Below are positions 31,221-41,896 of a stretch of DNA of 64,000 nucleotides, piece after piece (within the stretch, counting starts at the first letter, position 1; each line of letters starts with the position of its first letter). This DNA is from Aurelia coerulea (Eukaryota; Cnidaria; Scyphozoa; Semaeostomeae; Ulmaridae), in assembly GCA_039566865.1 (NCBI GenBank), contig CM076947.1, positions 8,439,501-8,503,500 on the forward strand, in the 5' to 3' direction. Both the position numbers and the translations under genes were made by a program. Under the pieces are notes generated by a model. The model was not told where the DNA came from. It did no database searches and saw only the letters and a program-made list of their open reading frames with translations.

Positions 31221-31698
31221 AGAAACTAGATTGCTTGTCACATGCATTTGATGGCCTCTTTCAAAAGATTTTGCGTTTTCAACTGTACTCTCAAGTACGG
31301 AATAATCGTCCCCCTGCTTATCAATTTTTGAAAAATTTCCCAAAACCCCTTGCTTTATTCCAACCCCCCTTTAATTTATTCTTGAAAAATTGCAGTGATT
31401 GTGAACATAATTTGTTATGCGCATTATGAACGTAATGCGCATTCGTAATTCTCTTCACTGAGCAAGCGCATTCGTACATTCTCATTGGTACGCAAGCGCA
31501 GTAGGCGTATTACATCATCCTGTGGACCGTTGCTTTGCCTCGATCGTCTGGCGATTGAACGAAGGGTTGAGTAGCCGTAGCAAAGGCGGCTTATTTTGGC
31601 AATGCTCGTAGTTTGGATAAGATGTGGCTATCAAAGCATGCAAAGGAGTCGTTGAGCTGTGTATTGGTGGGCTTTGTTGAAGGGTTAAATGCTCACAA

Positions 31699-31797
31699 GC
31701 TGCAAACTGGACAGGAAAAGTTTGAAGCGGCCTCCACCGTTGGCGAGAACCAGTCAACCTTTCTCTTTTTTCTCTCTGGATGTTCTTTGGAGACTGG
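31699..31797 (+). repeat. ~98-bp repeat shared with 42815-42915
   Basis: CTGCAAACTGGACAGGAAAA, GTTGGCGAGAACCAG and CTCTCTGGATGTTCTTTGG occur here and, inverted, at 42815-42915 just upstream of a Gag-like pseudogene. The frame reads 'HKLQTGQEKFEAASTVGENQ' in both. Probably the 5' part of the same retroelement. Confidence 0.7.
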
Positions 31798-31899
31798 GTC
31801 GACTAATAGGCCTAATGTTTTGGTGGAGAGACGCAAGGAACATCATCAAACAGAGAAAGACGATATGGAATATGATACGGTTGTATATCATTAATATGT

Positions 31900-33080
31900 A
31901 AACTAATTTTACAATCATACGCTGCTACCTGTGATGGTATTTTGTAATTTGCGAAAAATCAAATTATGGTCCTAAACAACAACCATTGAAGATGTAATGC
32001 TGAACATGCTATGCACGCGGTGTAAAAGTAGACACAATGAGACTGAAAATACCTATATCGAACAATAACAATGACACCTAACGGGATTCGTTTGACAAGC
32101 TCTAATGTAATTTAAAGTACTATCTTCGCAGACCGATGCATGCAGGCGAACAAAGGCAAAAAACATAACTCTGGTGCAACGGAGTGAACTGCAAGAAACA
32201 ATATTGTCAGCGTGAATGGCAGAACGAGTATTGAGACTGCGATAAACCAATAACAAAACCAAAATAATTTAACAATTTGAAAGAAACTTGAGAATGGCCT
32301 AAAATTTCTGCTCAGTTGGGATTTGTTTTGCAAAGACGCACGGAAACACCCTATTGTTGCTCTCCATTGATTGATTTCAACCGGCATCATCATAAAGAAA
32401 TCTTCTCGCTGGTCCTAGGGGGCAACCAGTCATACTGCAACCGCCAAGGCAAAGTAGGGAAAATGAAAGTAACGAGACATAAACTAAACGAAAATACACA
32501 CAGTTAAAAAGACGATTTAGGTAAACATAAACTTTAACACAATAGTAAGTAAATATAGAGCATAATACGGTGGCCTCTAGAGACCTTAAAAGTACAAAAA
32601 ACACAAGCGTGTCGGGTTTTCGAACTGTGGAAGCTTTGTGGAAACAGTTAAAAAATCAATTGTTGAATTAGATCATTGTCAAAGAAAATATTAACATGAC
32701 AAAACCCTTGAGACTCGTATAAGGTGACTTATTAACTAGTTTTTCAACATCTTAGCTACATTAGACAGCCAGACGAAAATTCCCTAGGGGAAGCTTTTGG
32801 CTTTCAATAGAAATGCGTTTTTGGCCTAGCAAAAATATGGATATCTAAGATAAAGTTAAGGTTTGAAATGATGAAAACAGAAACTGAGGAGAGGGGCATA
32901 TCACTCTATAAAGATTTCGCACGATTTACACAAAATGTCCAGTCGCATTTAAGACCAGCACCCCTTAAAATATCCCAAAATATCCTTTGGTAAAAATCTT
33001 GACGGTAAACCATGGGGGGGGGGGGGGGAGGAGTCATTTTTAACAGAAAGTAGACTTTCTCGTTTCTATACTCCCATACC
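31900..33080. other. No gene seen
   Basis: No exon, RNA gene or inverted repeat recognised. A G15-16 homopolymer lies at about 33013-33028. Confidence 0.5.
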
Positions 33081-33143
33081 CACATACCGGGTGTCTCAGA
33101 AAAAAGTACCCCCTTTTGACCGGAAATAGGAACCAAGCTTTAA

Positions 33144-35936
33144 GGTGGTTACACTACAAATAATGTCAATTTTCCATCAAATTTCTGAAATTTCAAATTG
33201 CCTACCAATGCATCCCTACACTATTAATCTTTCATTTAGATAACATTTGCATTGATTTCTGTATGCAGTTTTGCCTAGAATTATGAATTTAGTGGTAGTA
33301 TCAGTGTTTTCAACCCTTAGCAACCACATAGCAACCAATGTTTTGGCTAAAACATCAAACGTTCTTGCCAGATTTTCGCTCAAAAAGTCCTTGGCATCCA
33401 CCTATCTATGTCCTTATTCCTCCATTTACGATAGCCTCACTTACTTGTGTAGCTGATGATGATGATTATGGATTCTAAACGCCAGTCTTGCCCGGTGAAG
33501 TTTTCCTGTTTACTCAACACGAGAGATACAGTAGTAGTTTATATTTGATATGGGTTCCAAGAAAGCCCGGAAATCAGTTCGCAAGTCAGCCTTCAAGAAG
33601 AGAACGTTCTATGGAAACCTATTCACGAAGGAAGAGACTAACCATCGGGACCAAGAAACTACTGTCACTGCTGAAGAAAGGCCCAATGACGTTAGGCCCA
33701 ATGAATTGCCTTCGACCTCTGGGGAAGAATCGACCCCTAAGAGGCAAAAGCTGTCCACTAAAGATGCAGAGCCTGATGGCACAAATGACGATGAAAATGA
33801 TTACTTCCTATTGGTAAACGTTGGCCTTCTTTTAGGAATTCTCGTCAGTGTATCAAAATGCCCTGACTGCTTTGCAAAAATTGAGATTACCAACGTTCTT
33901 TCTTCTAGAATGGGCTTTGCAAATAAGCTAAAATTCTGCTGTACTTCCTGCTCCTGGGTGAGACAGTGGTATTTGTCTGAAGAATGTGCAAGCAAGGAGG
34001 GACGTGGAAGAAATTTTTATGAAGTAAATGGGCGTATGGTAACTGCATTTAGGGAAATTGGTAAAGGACACAATAGTATTGAAAATTTTGCTCGATGCAT
34101 GAACATGCATGGAATATCAAAAAGCTCATATTTGAATTTATACGAGGATCTCTACGATGCATATGAAAATGCAGCAGAAGCCAGTCAAAAGAAGGCTGCT
34201 TCGGAGATAAGACAGTCTGAGGTAGAGAATAGTCAAGGGAAAACCATTTGTCAGTGTTCTCTTGATGGCTCATGGCAAAAGCGAGGACATTCGTCTCTAA
34301 ATGGTGTAGTAACCGCAATATCAAATGGCAAATGCATAGATAGCAGAGTTTACTCAAAGCATTGCAAATCATGTCAAAGATGAGAGTCAAGGAAAGGAAC
34401 ACCAGAATATGAAAGATGGAAAGTTGATCATGATTGTCATATCAATCACAATAAATCTTCAGGAGCAATGGAAGCTGCAGGGGCAATAGATATCTTTTGC
34501 TCATCTGCTGACAAGCATAATCTCATATTTAAAGATTACATTGGTGATGGTGATACGTCATCATTCAAAGAGGTCGTGCAAGCAAAACCATATGCGAGAT
34601 ATGCAGTCACACCAAACAAACTTGAATGCATTGGTCATGTCCAAAAACGTTTGGGTAACAGATTAAGAACCTTAAGGACAAATTACAAGAGCAGTAAAAC
34701 TCCACTATCAGGTAGAGGAAAGCTAACTGATAAAATAGTAAATGCCATGCAGAATTATTTTGGTTTGGCAATAAGGCAAAATCAAGGAAATCTCTATGGA
34801 ATGAAGAAGGCAATCGGTGCAATACTCTGGCACTGTACTGACTTCCAAGATGAAAGTTATCGGCATCGATATTGCCCAACTGATCCAGACTCATGGTGCA
34901 AATGGAGGCAAGATCAAAGCAATGGAACTGAAAAATACAAGAAGAATATCAATCTGCCTCAGTGGATTCATGATCTCCTTGTCCCAATCTTCAAGGATTT
35001 AAGCAGTGATGAGCTCCTTGAAAAGTGTCTCCATGGCAAAACTCAAAACTGCAACGAGGCCCTCAATAACATTATTTGGACAAAATGTCCAAAAAATATT
35101 TTTGTGCAAAGAAATGTGTTGGAAATTGGAGTAAATTCAGCAACCATAGAATTTAATGATGGACCAAAGGGAATTTATGAGGTGCTTTCACATTTTAATG
35201 TCAGACCTGGGTATTATTTGACCAGAAAAAAGTCCGCAGAAAAATTGTTGAAGAGGGTAAAGGCAACTGAAAAGAGACAGTCTGCAATAACAAAAAGAAG
35301 GAGAAAGCAGCTAAGGAGTATGCAAAAGGGTTTCATAGACAAAGAGAAGGAGAAAGAAGGTGGAGATTCATATGTTGCTGGTGGACATTAGAGGTTGGAA
35401 GCAAGACAAAACTTTAAATGGCATTTTCCGGAAAACATGTTTTCACACAATATTGACTTTTTGATGTCAGATATTTCTAAAACCCCTCAATGAAATACTG
35501 TGAAACTTTCCAGATAGCATCAGCAACTCCTCTTTGAGGGGCAAGACCATTATTTTTCTCTTTGGAATTATCTGGCACCTAATATTCAAAATTATGCAGA
35601 TGATACCATCCGTAAGAATGTTATGAAAATGGAAAATCAGCCATAAATCTAACAAATATTGAGATAATCTGATATGAATGGTCTTGTCCCTAGAACACAA
35701 CCTCTCCAACATATTTCCCAAGTTTCATAGACTTTGACTGACTAATTACCAAAATATATGACATGAAAATGTTGGCATTTTTTGCCGTTTATTATGCAAA
35801 TTACGTCATAATTATGCAAATTTATGCAATTTTTTTGTCAAATTTTGTGTCAACAAACTTTTCTTAGCATAATGTCAAAACAGTAGGTCCATACCACCTT
35901 TAATAAAAAAGTTAGCTTATTTGTAGTGTAACTACC
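33144..35936 (+). mobile_element. 2.8-kb TTAA transposon, Kolobok-like, nearly complete
   Basis: TTAA at 33140-33143 and 35937-35940; inverted ends GGTGGTTACACTACAAATAA and the complement of GGTAGTTACACTACAAATAA. One transposase-coding region fills the centre. TTAA with GG-initial termini and this type of transposase fit Kolobok; the transposase core also resembles the domain InterPro calls Mutator-like, so superfamily naming is inference. The best-preserved autonomous-type element in the window. Confidence 0.8.
33550..35391 (+). pseudogene. DDE transposase (Mutator-like/Kolobok-type), one in-frame stop
   Basis: Two frames in the same register, 33550-34383 and 34468-35391, separated only by TGA at 34381-34383. 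N-terminus is basic (nuclear localisation likely). A Cys cluster (C104-x2-C107, C130-C131-x2-C134) could bind zinc. The first catalytic Asp is D239 in 'CSLDGSWQKRG'. In the second part, 'YIGDGDTSSF' (D27/D29) gives the second Asp, 'ECIGHVQKRLGNRL' follows, and 'HGKTQNCNEALNNIIW' (E197) gives the likely Glu. The tail from about residue 250 is Lys/Arg-rich. Total about 613 codons, a plausible full length. A single substitution would account for the stop; this copy may be recent. Confidence 0.85.
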
Positions 35937-36073
35937 TTAATGTCAAGAGGGGGTACTTTTTTTTGAGAAACCCGGTAGATATTTAAAAAACGCAGCACAA
36001 AATTTATTCGAATGTTATTTGAAAATAAACAACAAAAAGGGAAAAGGTAAAAAAAAAAACAGTTTAATAATAC

Positions 36074-37476
36074 TCATTCGTTCACTTCCGTAGCTATGTC
36101 AGAATCTTCCCCAGAAATACTCCCTTCCTCTTGCTCCTCGCCGAATTTCTGCTTGATAAGGTCTTTGAACTCTGTTTCATCATCAAAGTAAGAGAAACCA
36201 TCATCAAGTTTTGCACACAGTCTGCAGTTTATATCTGCAAACGTATAGCCATTCAAATTTCTGCCTTATAACATTTCGTTCGTTTTTCCAATTAACTTCA
36301 ATCTCTTCTTCGTTAAATCCAGTCGAACTCTATACTTGTCTGAGTTCTTTCTCGCCTTATACACCATTGTACGAACAAGGGCAGATTTTGTAATACAATA
36401 GCATGAGTTGTTTTTGGTAACACCTCAATTCAAAGCGATTAGCGATTGCAGTCAAAGGAAATTCTCTCAACCAGCAATTCAAAACAAACAAAGCCGCAAA
36501 AGTTTCTTTGAAACCCAGGTAGCTAGCTCGCTCATTGTGCATTCTAGAAACTGTTTTTAAGGGCAAACATGAGCGTAGATCGAAAGAAGAAGGATGCATG
36601 TACAGATCTGCCGCGGGCATTTTATTTGTTTGGTTCAAAAGCCGTTTAGGAGGCGATTCAATTCTCTTATTTTTGTAGTGTAATCAAAACATTTACAGTT
36701 CAGCTTCTGGACGAAAGAAATAAAATGCCCGCGGCAGATGTGTAGATATATCCTTCCTCTTTCGATCTATGCTCATGTTTGCCCTTAAAAATAATTTCTG
36801 GAATGCACAGCGAGCGAGCTAGCTACCTGGGTTTCAGAGAAAACTTTGCGGCTTTGTTTGTTTTGAATTACTGGTTGATAGAATTTCCTTTGTCTTTGAT
36901 CACTAAATCGCTTTGAATTGAGGTGTCAACAAAATCAACTCGTGCTATTGTATTACAAAACCTGCCCTTGTTCATTGTACGGTGACGCCACGTTGTAAAT
37001 CTGATTATCATCTGACAAAATTTTTTGCCTTGGCTTTCCTTTATTTGCCCTATTCGGTGCGCTCTATCAATTGCAGAATCAGGGATTTTCACAGCTAATT
37101 CATTGAACATATTCTTGACTTTTTTCAAACAATCTTCGCCAGTCTCAGGTTCCCCTGCCTTGATCTCAACATTATTTATCCGCAAACAGAGTCGTCTCTG
37201 ATACTGTTCTTGTTCATCCGCAGTCTTCTGCAGATGCCTAAAATACTTTTCCATGAGGACAAGCCTTGATTCAAGAATATTGATCTTTGACTGTCGGTCT
37301 TTGATTTTATTCAACAGTCCTTGTATATCATCCTTTCAAGCAAGATCCTCTTTGAGACTGTCCAGTTTTTTGTCCAAAATCTTTTCAAATGCTGAGCGTG
37401 TCATGAAATCCTCCTCCATTTTGTCAGGAGGGCCTAATTCTTCATTCTTCGACCGAGAACATGCTTGCCGCGGCAT
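36074..37476 (-). pseudogene. LINE ORF1 protein, interrupted by a hairpin element
   Basis: Starts at ATG 37476 and runs 'MPRQACSRSKNEELG'; TGA at 37338-37336 sits where the 54.9-kb copy has Met. A coiled coil follows (about residues 25-75), then 'RLCLRINNVEI' and 'IDRAHRIGQIKESQGKKFCQ', and 'IIRFTTWRHRT', the RNA-binding core typical of L1-type ORF1. It is cut at the insertion (36972) and resumes below 36365 with 'YKARKNSDKYRVRLDLT'. A TAA near 36265 precedes an acidic tail ending at 36074. ORF1 normally coats LINE RNA. ORF2 is absent here. Confidence 0.78.
36373..36972. mobile_element. 600-bp hairpin element with 8-bp target duplication
   Basis: Arms of about 250 bp (36373-36620 and 36720-36972) are inverted copies around a 100-bp spacer. 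Ends are GAACAAGGGCAG and CTGCCCTTGTT. CATTGTAC occurs on both sides (36365-36372 and 36973-36980). Eight-base duplications are typical of hAT (and P) elements. Arm sequences differ at roughly 10% of positions, so the insertion is not very young. Confidence 0.85.
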
Positions 37477-37479
37477 AAC

Positions 37480-38160
37480 GATTTGTCGGCTAATACGCGT
37501 ACAAATCAGTATCAATGATCCATCAATATTCCCTAATCAAGTTAAATTTCTTCAACTTTTCTATCCCACAAAGTTATTTTACAAAACAACGTGTTTTGAA
37601 ACCATATTTATCTTCCACACGAAAAAACACGTCCGAACCCTGCGGAGACACGTGGCCTGCTTATTTCTCATCCACACACATCACATACATTTTTAAGTTG
37701 CAAGATTTTGCCATCAAAGATATGCCATGCTTGAATTAAATTGTGTTATGGTTCATTTTTGATAAAGGTGCAAATGAATTGTGATTGTAAGATAAGATAT
37801 CTGGCCTGACGAATATCCTCAAATACTGCAACAGTCTTCTTTCACAGCCTCAGATGATTGATAAATGCCAAAAGTGATGTCTAGAGGGAAGAAAGGGGAC
37901 TTGGTTTATTCAGCAATGAAAATAGCACAAGGCGACATGGTAATATTAGCCAGTAAGTAACAAGGTAGAAAGAGCTTGATTCATGTTTATGTTGGAGATG
38001 GATAACAGGATTAAAAATCATCAGAAACCTGCAACTAAAATATCCAATTTTCTTCAAAAACAGCAAACTGAAAAAGCCCTGTACAAAAATATAAGGCTAC
38101 ACTTGGCTTCGTACAGGCCAGGTTTTAGCCTTGTAGAGGGGATTATGACCTTGTTATGAC
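37480..38160. other. No gene seen
   Basis: AT-rich; no motif, exon or terminal repeat recognised. Confidence 0.5.
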
Positions 38161-38166
38161 CTTCTA

Positions 38167-39255
38167 CACTCCCGTCACGAAAGTATCCGGACAGTTTCGA
38201 ATTTGGTTGCGAATGTGTTGCGAGAAAAACTTGTTTACAAATTTCCAAGGCCATTTTCACGAAAACCTTTTTATTAATTTCCTCAAATCTTTTCTGAAAG
38301 CTTCTACTGCCTTTCGAACTATTCATTCGTAAAAAAAATTCGATTTTATCAACATGTAAACAAACATTGGAAGAGCTTTTTGTCAAGATGGTAGCGAACA
38401 AAAAAAAGAATTAACTTACGAACAAAGGCTAGAAACAGTGTTTTATCACAATAATGGAAAAAGCTATCGTGCAATTTCCAACATCATTGGATGCTCAAAG
38501 TCTGCTGCTTTCGACATATGCAAAAAATTTGAAAAAACATGAAGCGTAGAAAATTTGCCGAGGTCAGGAAGACCAAGAAATCTTGCGACGCCAAGGGCCT
38601 AATGGTCGTAATAACCGAGTTGCGTCAAAGCAGGTTTGTTTCTTTACGCAAAATTGAAGCAAATGTTCGCAGAAAATTGAACTTTACGAAGCTGTCGAGG
38701 AACGTTGCAAGGAAAGTCATTAAGAAATACAAATATTCTAGCTGCATAAGAAAAAAGAGAGCATGCATTACCCCTATCAATCGCTGTTGTAGATTAGCTT
38801 GGGTCAAGGCTGTTACCCCTTGGAGTGTCAAAGATTGGGAGGATGCTGTATTTTCCGATGAGTGTCATTTTGCTCTCAACAGTAATGATAGAGGAAGATT
38901 AAGAGTTTGGAGACAGTCAAAAGAAAAGGACGATCTTCACTTTTTTCAACCAGTCTTCATGAATGGTCCTTCAGTGATGGTATGGGGGTGCATTACATCA
39001 GCAGTTGTTGGCAAATTGACCATTGTTGATGGCACGATAAATGCTGCAAAATATTACACTATGCCGGATGAGAATCTGCTTCCATCCATAGAGAAATGTT
39101 ATGGCGACAAAAATGCTCCCTTCATTTTCCAATAAGACAATGCTTCTCCACATGCTGCAAGATACACAATGATTTATATCCATCTCCGTAATATCCAGCG
39201 AATCAAATGGCCATCCCAAAGTCCTGATCTGAATCCCATTGACAATGTGTGGGGT
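38167..39255 (+). mobile_element. Tc1/mariner element, 3'-truncated
   Basis: TA followed by CACTCCCGTCACGAAAGTAT (a Tc1-type terminus) at 38167; transposase follows from 38389. Homology stops just after the third catalytic block near 39252, where minus-strand Gag-like sequence begins. The 3' terminus is missing. Confidence 0.75.
38389..39255 (+). pseudogene. Tc1-type transposase remnant
   Basis: The helix-turn-helix start ('LTYEQRLETVFYHNNGKSYR', 'SGRPRNL') lies in a frame shifted by an A-run near 38405 and broken by TGA at a Trp position. The main frame (38539-39135) has 'VFSDECHF' (first Asp, D107) and 'PSVMVWGCI'. TAA at 39133-39135 falls directly before 'DNASPHAA', which supplies the second Asp. 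'SPDLNPIDNVWG' is the third block, with Asp where Glu is usual. At least two shifts and two stops: inactive. Confidence 0.82.
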
Positions 39256-40430
39256 CATAGGCACCAGGGTGACCTTGTGCAGGTGGTTGGAGTCATGACT
39301 CCAAAGGAAGCTGTAAGTGGCCTGAAGCTGACGATATTCATCGTCAAACTTCAGAACGCTTACCCATTCATATTTGCCAGCAAGCTCCATTATCTTGACC
39401 GTGTATGCAAGATAATCCGGGACGTTGTGAGAAGTGGGAAGCTTGTTGGCAAAAAGAAGGTTGTGAAATATGCGGGTATTGGCTACCACCCACTGCGAAA
39501 GAGAGACACCCTCAAGCCTAGGCCGCTGCTGACCATACAAAATAAAAACCCTAGAGTCCCCAAAGTCAGATAAAGATCTCTCTGATTCTTTTGGCACTAA
39601 GGTAGCCAAAAGTCCACAATGCGCAAAACTTTCTCACCTAACGGGACTGAAGCTGGAGCCAGAAACATGTCTGCATGTCTGTCTTTATTTGCTGCAAATC
39701 GCTCGTGGCGGGAGATGGCAGCTTCATCAGGTACACCAGGCTGCTGTGGCATCCAGGTGGCTCCTTGGGCAGGCTGGCTTGTGGCTGTTCCCAACAAATT
39801 GCTGAGGCTCGGAATGTCTTGTATTCCTGGCTTTCCTGGCTGGCCAGTGTTAGAATTTAGCAGCATTTGCACATTTAAGCCTTGGTTGAGCTGGCCATTA
39901 TGGTCTGGTCTCGTATTGGCGGGCATGAGTTGCTATGGCAACAGATGATTGCCTCTGTTTTGAAACGACAGCCTCCTTCTCGGCAAGTTTCTTCCGCAAC
40001 ATACTCATTTCCTGAAGATGTTCTTCTTCCAAGCTCAGCTGCTTCAGCTATTTCTCCAAAGCAAGTTTTTCCGCTGAGGATGAAGGGGATGGCAATTTCT
40101 GAAGTAGTTTTCCTGAAAGCTGGGAGGCTGGTTCATGTTTCTGGGAACCAGCCTGAGTGCTCTTTTCATCATCGCTCTGGTGAAGGGTGTCGACTTTTCC
40201 ATGGCAGTGCGGGCCTGGCAGCCCCAAAGATGGTCGTCATGAGCAGCATGGCAGCCTGCACATCGTCGTACTCGGCGAGATTTCACTGAGGAATCCATTT
40301 CTTCGGGATCTGACTTCTGGAGGTCATGTATTTGCTGTTTGTTACTTGATTGAGTCTCATGGCTATTTGTATCGATGTCAATTCTGGCAGCAGCAGCTTT
40401 GTGTAGGATTCTTAAACCTACACAAAATGG
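39250..40430 (-). pseudogene. Retroelement Gag-like protein (type 'W.VANxRI..YLAYT')
   Basis: Minus strand in order: 'RRCAGCHAAHDDHLWGC' (possible zinc-binding), a coiled coil ('EEEHLQEMSMLRKKLAEKEA'), a Gln/Pro/Asn-rich linker, 'MFLAPASVPLGEKVLRIVDF', then 'WVVANTRIFHNLLF', 'VPDYLAYTVKIMELAGKYEW' and 'FDDEYRQLQATYSFLW'. This is a Gag-like arrangement familiar from cnidarian retroelements. Several frame changes and a stop break it. It ends abruptly at the Tc1 junction, so one has truncated the other. Confidence 0.6.
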
Positions 40431-40985
40431 AACACCAGTAGCAGATTATTCATTGGATTTGTTGCTTTAAAAGAATGAATCAAAAGTAATATGTGGTCTT
40501 TATTTCTTTGTAAATTTTGATGTATCAGTTGAAAATGATTCAATCATTTGAGAAAAAACAAATGTGTCACAATTTAAGACCGACCAATTTTTGTTGGTAG
40601 TGTGTTAGGTCCTAACAACCTAACATCTCTTTCTCAGACTGCTTGCATCTCCTACTGTCTCTGTTACTGACACTTCAACAGAAAGTTGAGTTGCATTTCA
40701 AGAGGAATGTTTTTTTCAAATTTTGGTACCTTTTTCATAGGCGTAGGAGACGGGGGCTGGGCTCAATGTCTGCAAAATTTGCAAAAATCAGCCATAATCA
40801 GGCAGAAATCTGCCTTAAGTCGCGCAAAATTTTCTAAACAATGGATTTTTTATCGGGCAAAATTCTATCTTCCCCAACGCTGATGACAACTTTGTTAATG
40901 TCTAGTTAACCATCCCCGTATTGCTACTACCATTAAGACATTCTGGCAAATCCAGGTCCCATTGTACCCCTTTAGGACCCTTTTA
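40431..40985. other. No gene; short dispersed-repeat segment
   Basis: CATAGGCGTAGGAGACGGGG to TCTGCAAAATTTGCAAAAAT (40735-40830) looks like a piece of a dispersed repeat. No coding sequence supported. Confidence 0.4.
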
Positions 40986-40989
40986 CAGA

Positions 40990-41285
40990 TCCCATTATCA
41001 CTCAAAATGTTGAAAAACAATGTACTAAACACATGCAATGTACCTAACAAAAGGAACACAAAGAACAGCTCTGACACACTGACAGACCTAACACAATGAA
41101 CAAAACTAACACAACTAACATACCTATCAAGCTGAACACAACTAACAAACATAACAAACCTAACACATTTAAGATACCTTACAAACCTAACGCAATGCAC
41201 GAGCCTAACAGACCTAACAGGACTAACAATCCTAACACACCTAACATAACTAACATAACATAACACACTTAACTAACATAACATA
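40990..41285. repeat. Degenerate CTAACA minisatellite
   Basis: About 25 imperfect units of CCTAACAAAC / ACTAACATAAC type in a row, densest at 41090-41280. Minus-strand 'RFVRYVKCVRFV' translations are artefacts of the repeat. It resembles telomere-like motifs only superficially; TTAGGG/CCCTAA is not the unit. Confidence 0.8.
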
Positions 41286-41527
41286 ACTAACCTTAAGTCC
41301 GCGGATTTGAAAGTCTGTGCTTTTGGTTTTGTCATGAGGCAAAACAAAAACTGCGGACTTACAGTCCACCGATATGAAATGCCTGCGTTGTTGGTTTTAA
41401 ACCTATTCTTCAAAACTCTGAGTTTAAAACATGTAAAAGATCTTTACTTCTTCATTATTGAAATTGCAAATTAAAAGTTTCTTAGCTTTTTAAATTCAGG
41501 TATGGCAGTTTTTTAACTTTCAAATTA

Positions 41528-41720
41528 TTGAGCCTCACGGGGGGGGGGGTACTTCATCTACAAAATACAGGGACATGCCACTGGAAAATCTGAAATGGCA
41601 CCCTGTCCCCGAGTAATTCCTGAAAATTATACCCTGTCCCGGAGTAAAATTTTAAAAATGATACCCTCTTCTTGAGTTTTAAGAAAGCAAATTTTCCCAT
41701 TCACGTATGTCTTTATTTCC
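41528..41720. repeat. Dispersed repeat with ACCCTGTCCC units
   Basis: A G10 run, then three units of about 35 bp: TGAAATGGCACCCTGTCCC, GAAAATTATACCCTGTCCC and AAAAATGATACCCTC, each followed by (G)GAGTAA/GAGTTTT. No coding potential. Confidence 0.6.
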
Positions 41721-41747
41721 AAATTATGGCAATTTTAAGAATCTAAA

Positions 41748-41828
41748 GTCATAAGGGCTTTGACCGTGAAATCAAAACTTTGGCCAGCTTTTGTCCAAAC
41801 TTCAATTTCACGGTCAAAGCCCTCATGA
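41748..41828. repeat. Near-perfect hairpin (~25-bp stem)
   Basis: CATAAGGGCTTTGACCGTGA and AAT pair with ATTTCACGGTCAAAGCCCTC and ATG about 35 bp later. It could be a tiny MITE or a structured RNA; nothing flanking decides. Confidence 0.75.
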
Positions 41829-41896
41829 ATTCAAATTCTTTCTATCGCCAATTTAAAAACAACTTTATCATGGAGCCGTACTTATCTGAAGTAAAA

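Larger units (their letters stand above)
33087..35975. mobile_element. ~100-bp palindromic MITE split by a transposon
   Basis: TA|CCGGGTGTCTCAGAAAAAAG and GTACCCCCTTTTGAC on the left are mirrored by GTCAAGAGGGGGTAC...GAGAAACCCGG|TA on the right. The two halves, about 55 bp and 37 bp outside the TTAA duplications, form a short palindrome whose centre took the transposon at 33144-35936. The same left end occurs at 53922. Confidence 0.7.

Noticed and set aside
40895..41266. 123-codon minus frame 'RFVRYVKCVRFV'
   Set aside because: Translation of the CTAACA minisatellite.
41050..41280. Telomere-like CCTAAC repeats
   Set aside because: Unit is irregular CTAACA/CCTAACAAAC, not (CCCTAA)n; an interstitial telomere is not supported.
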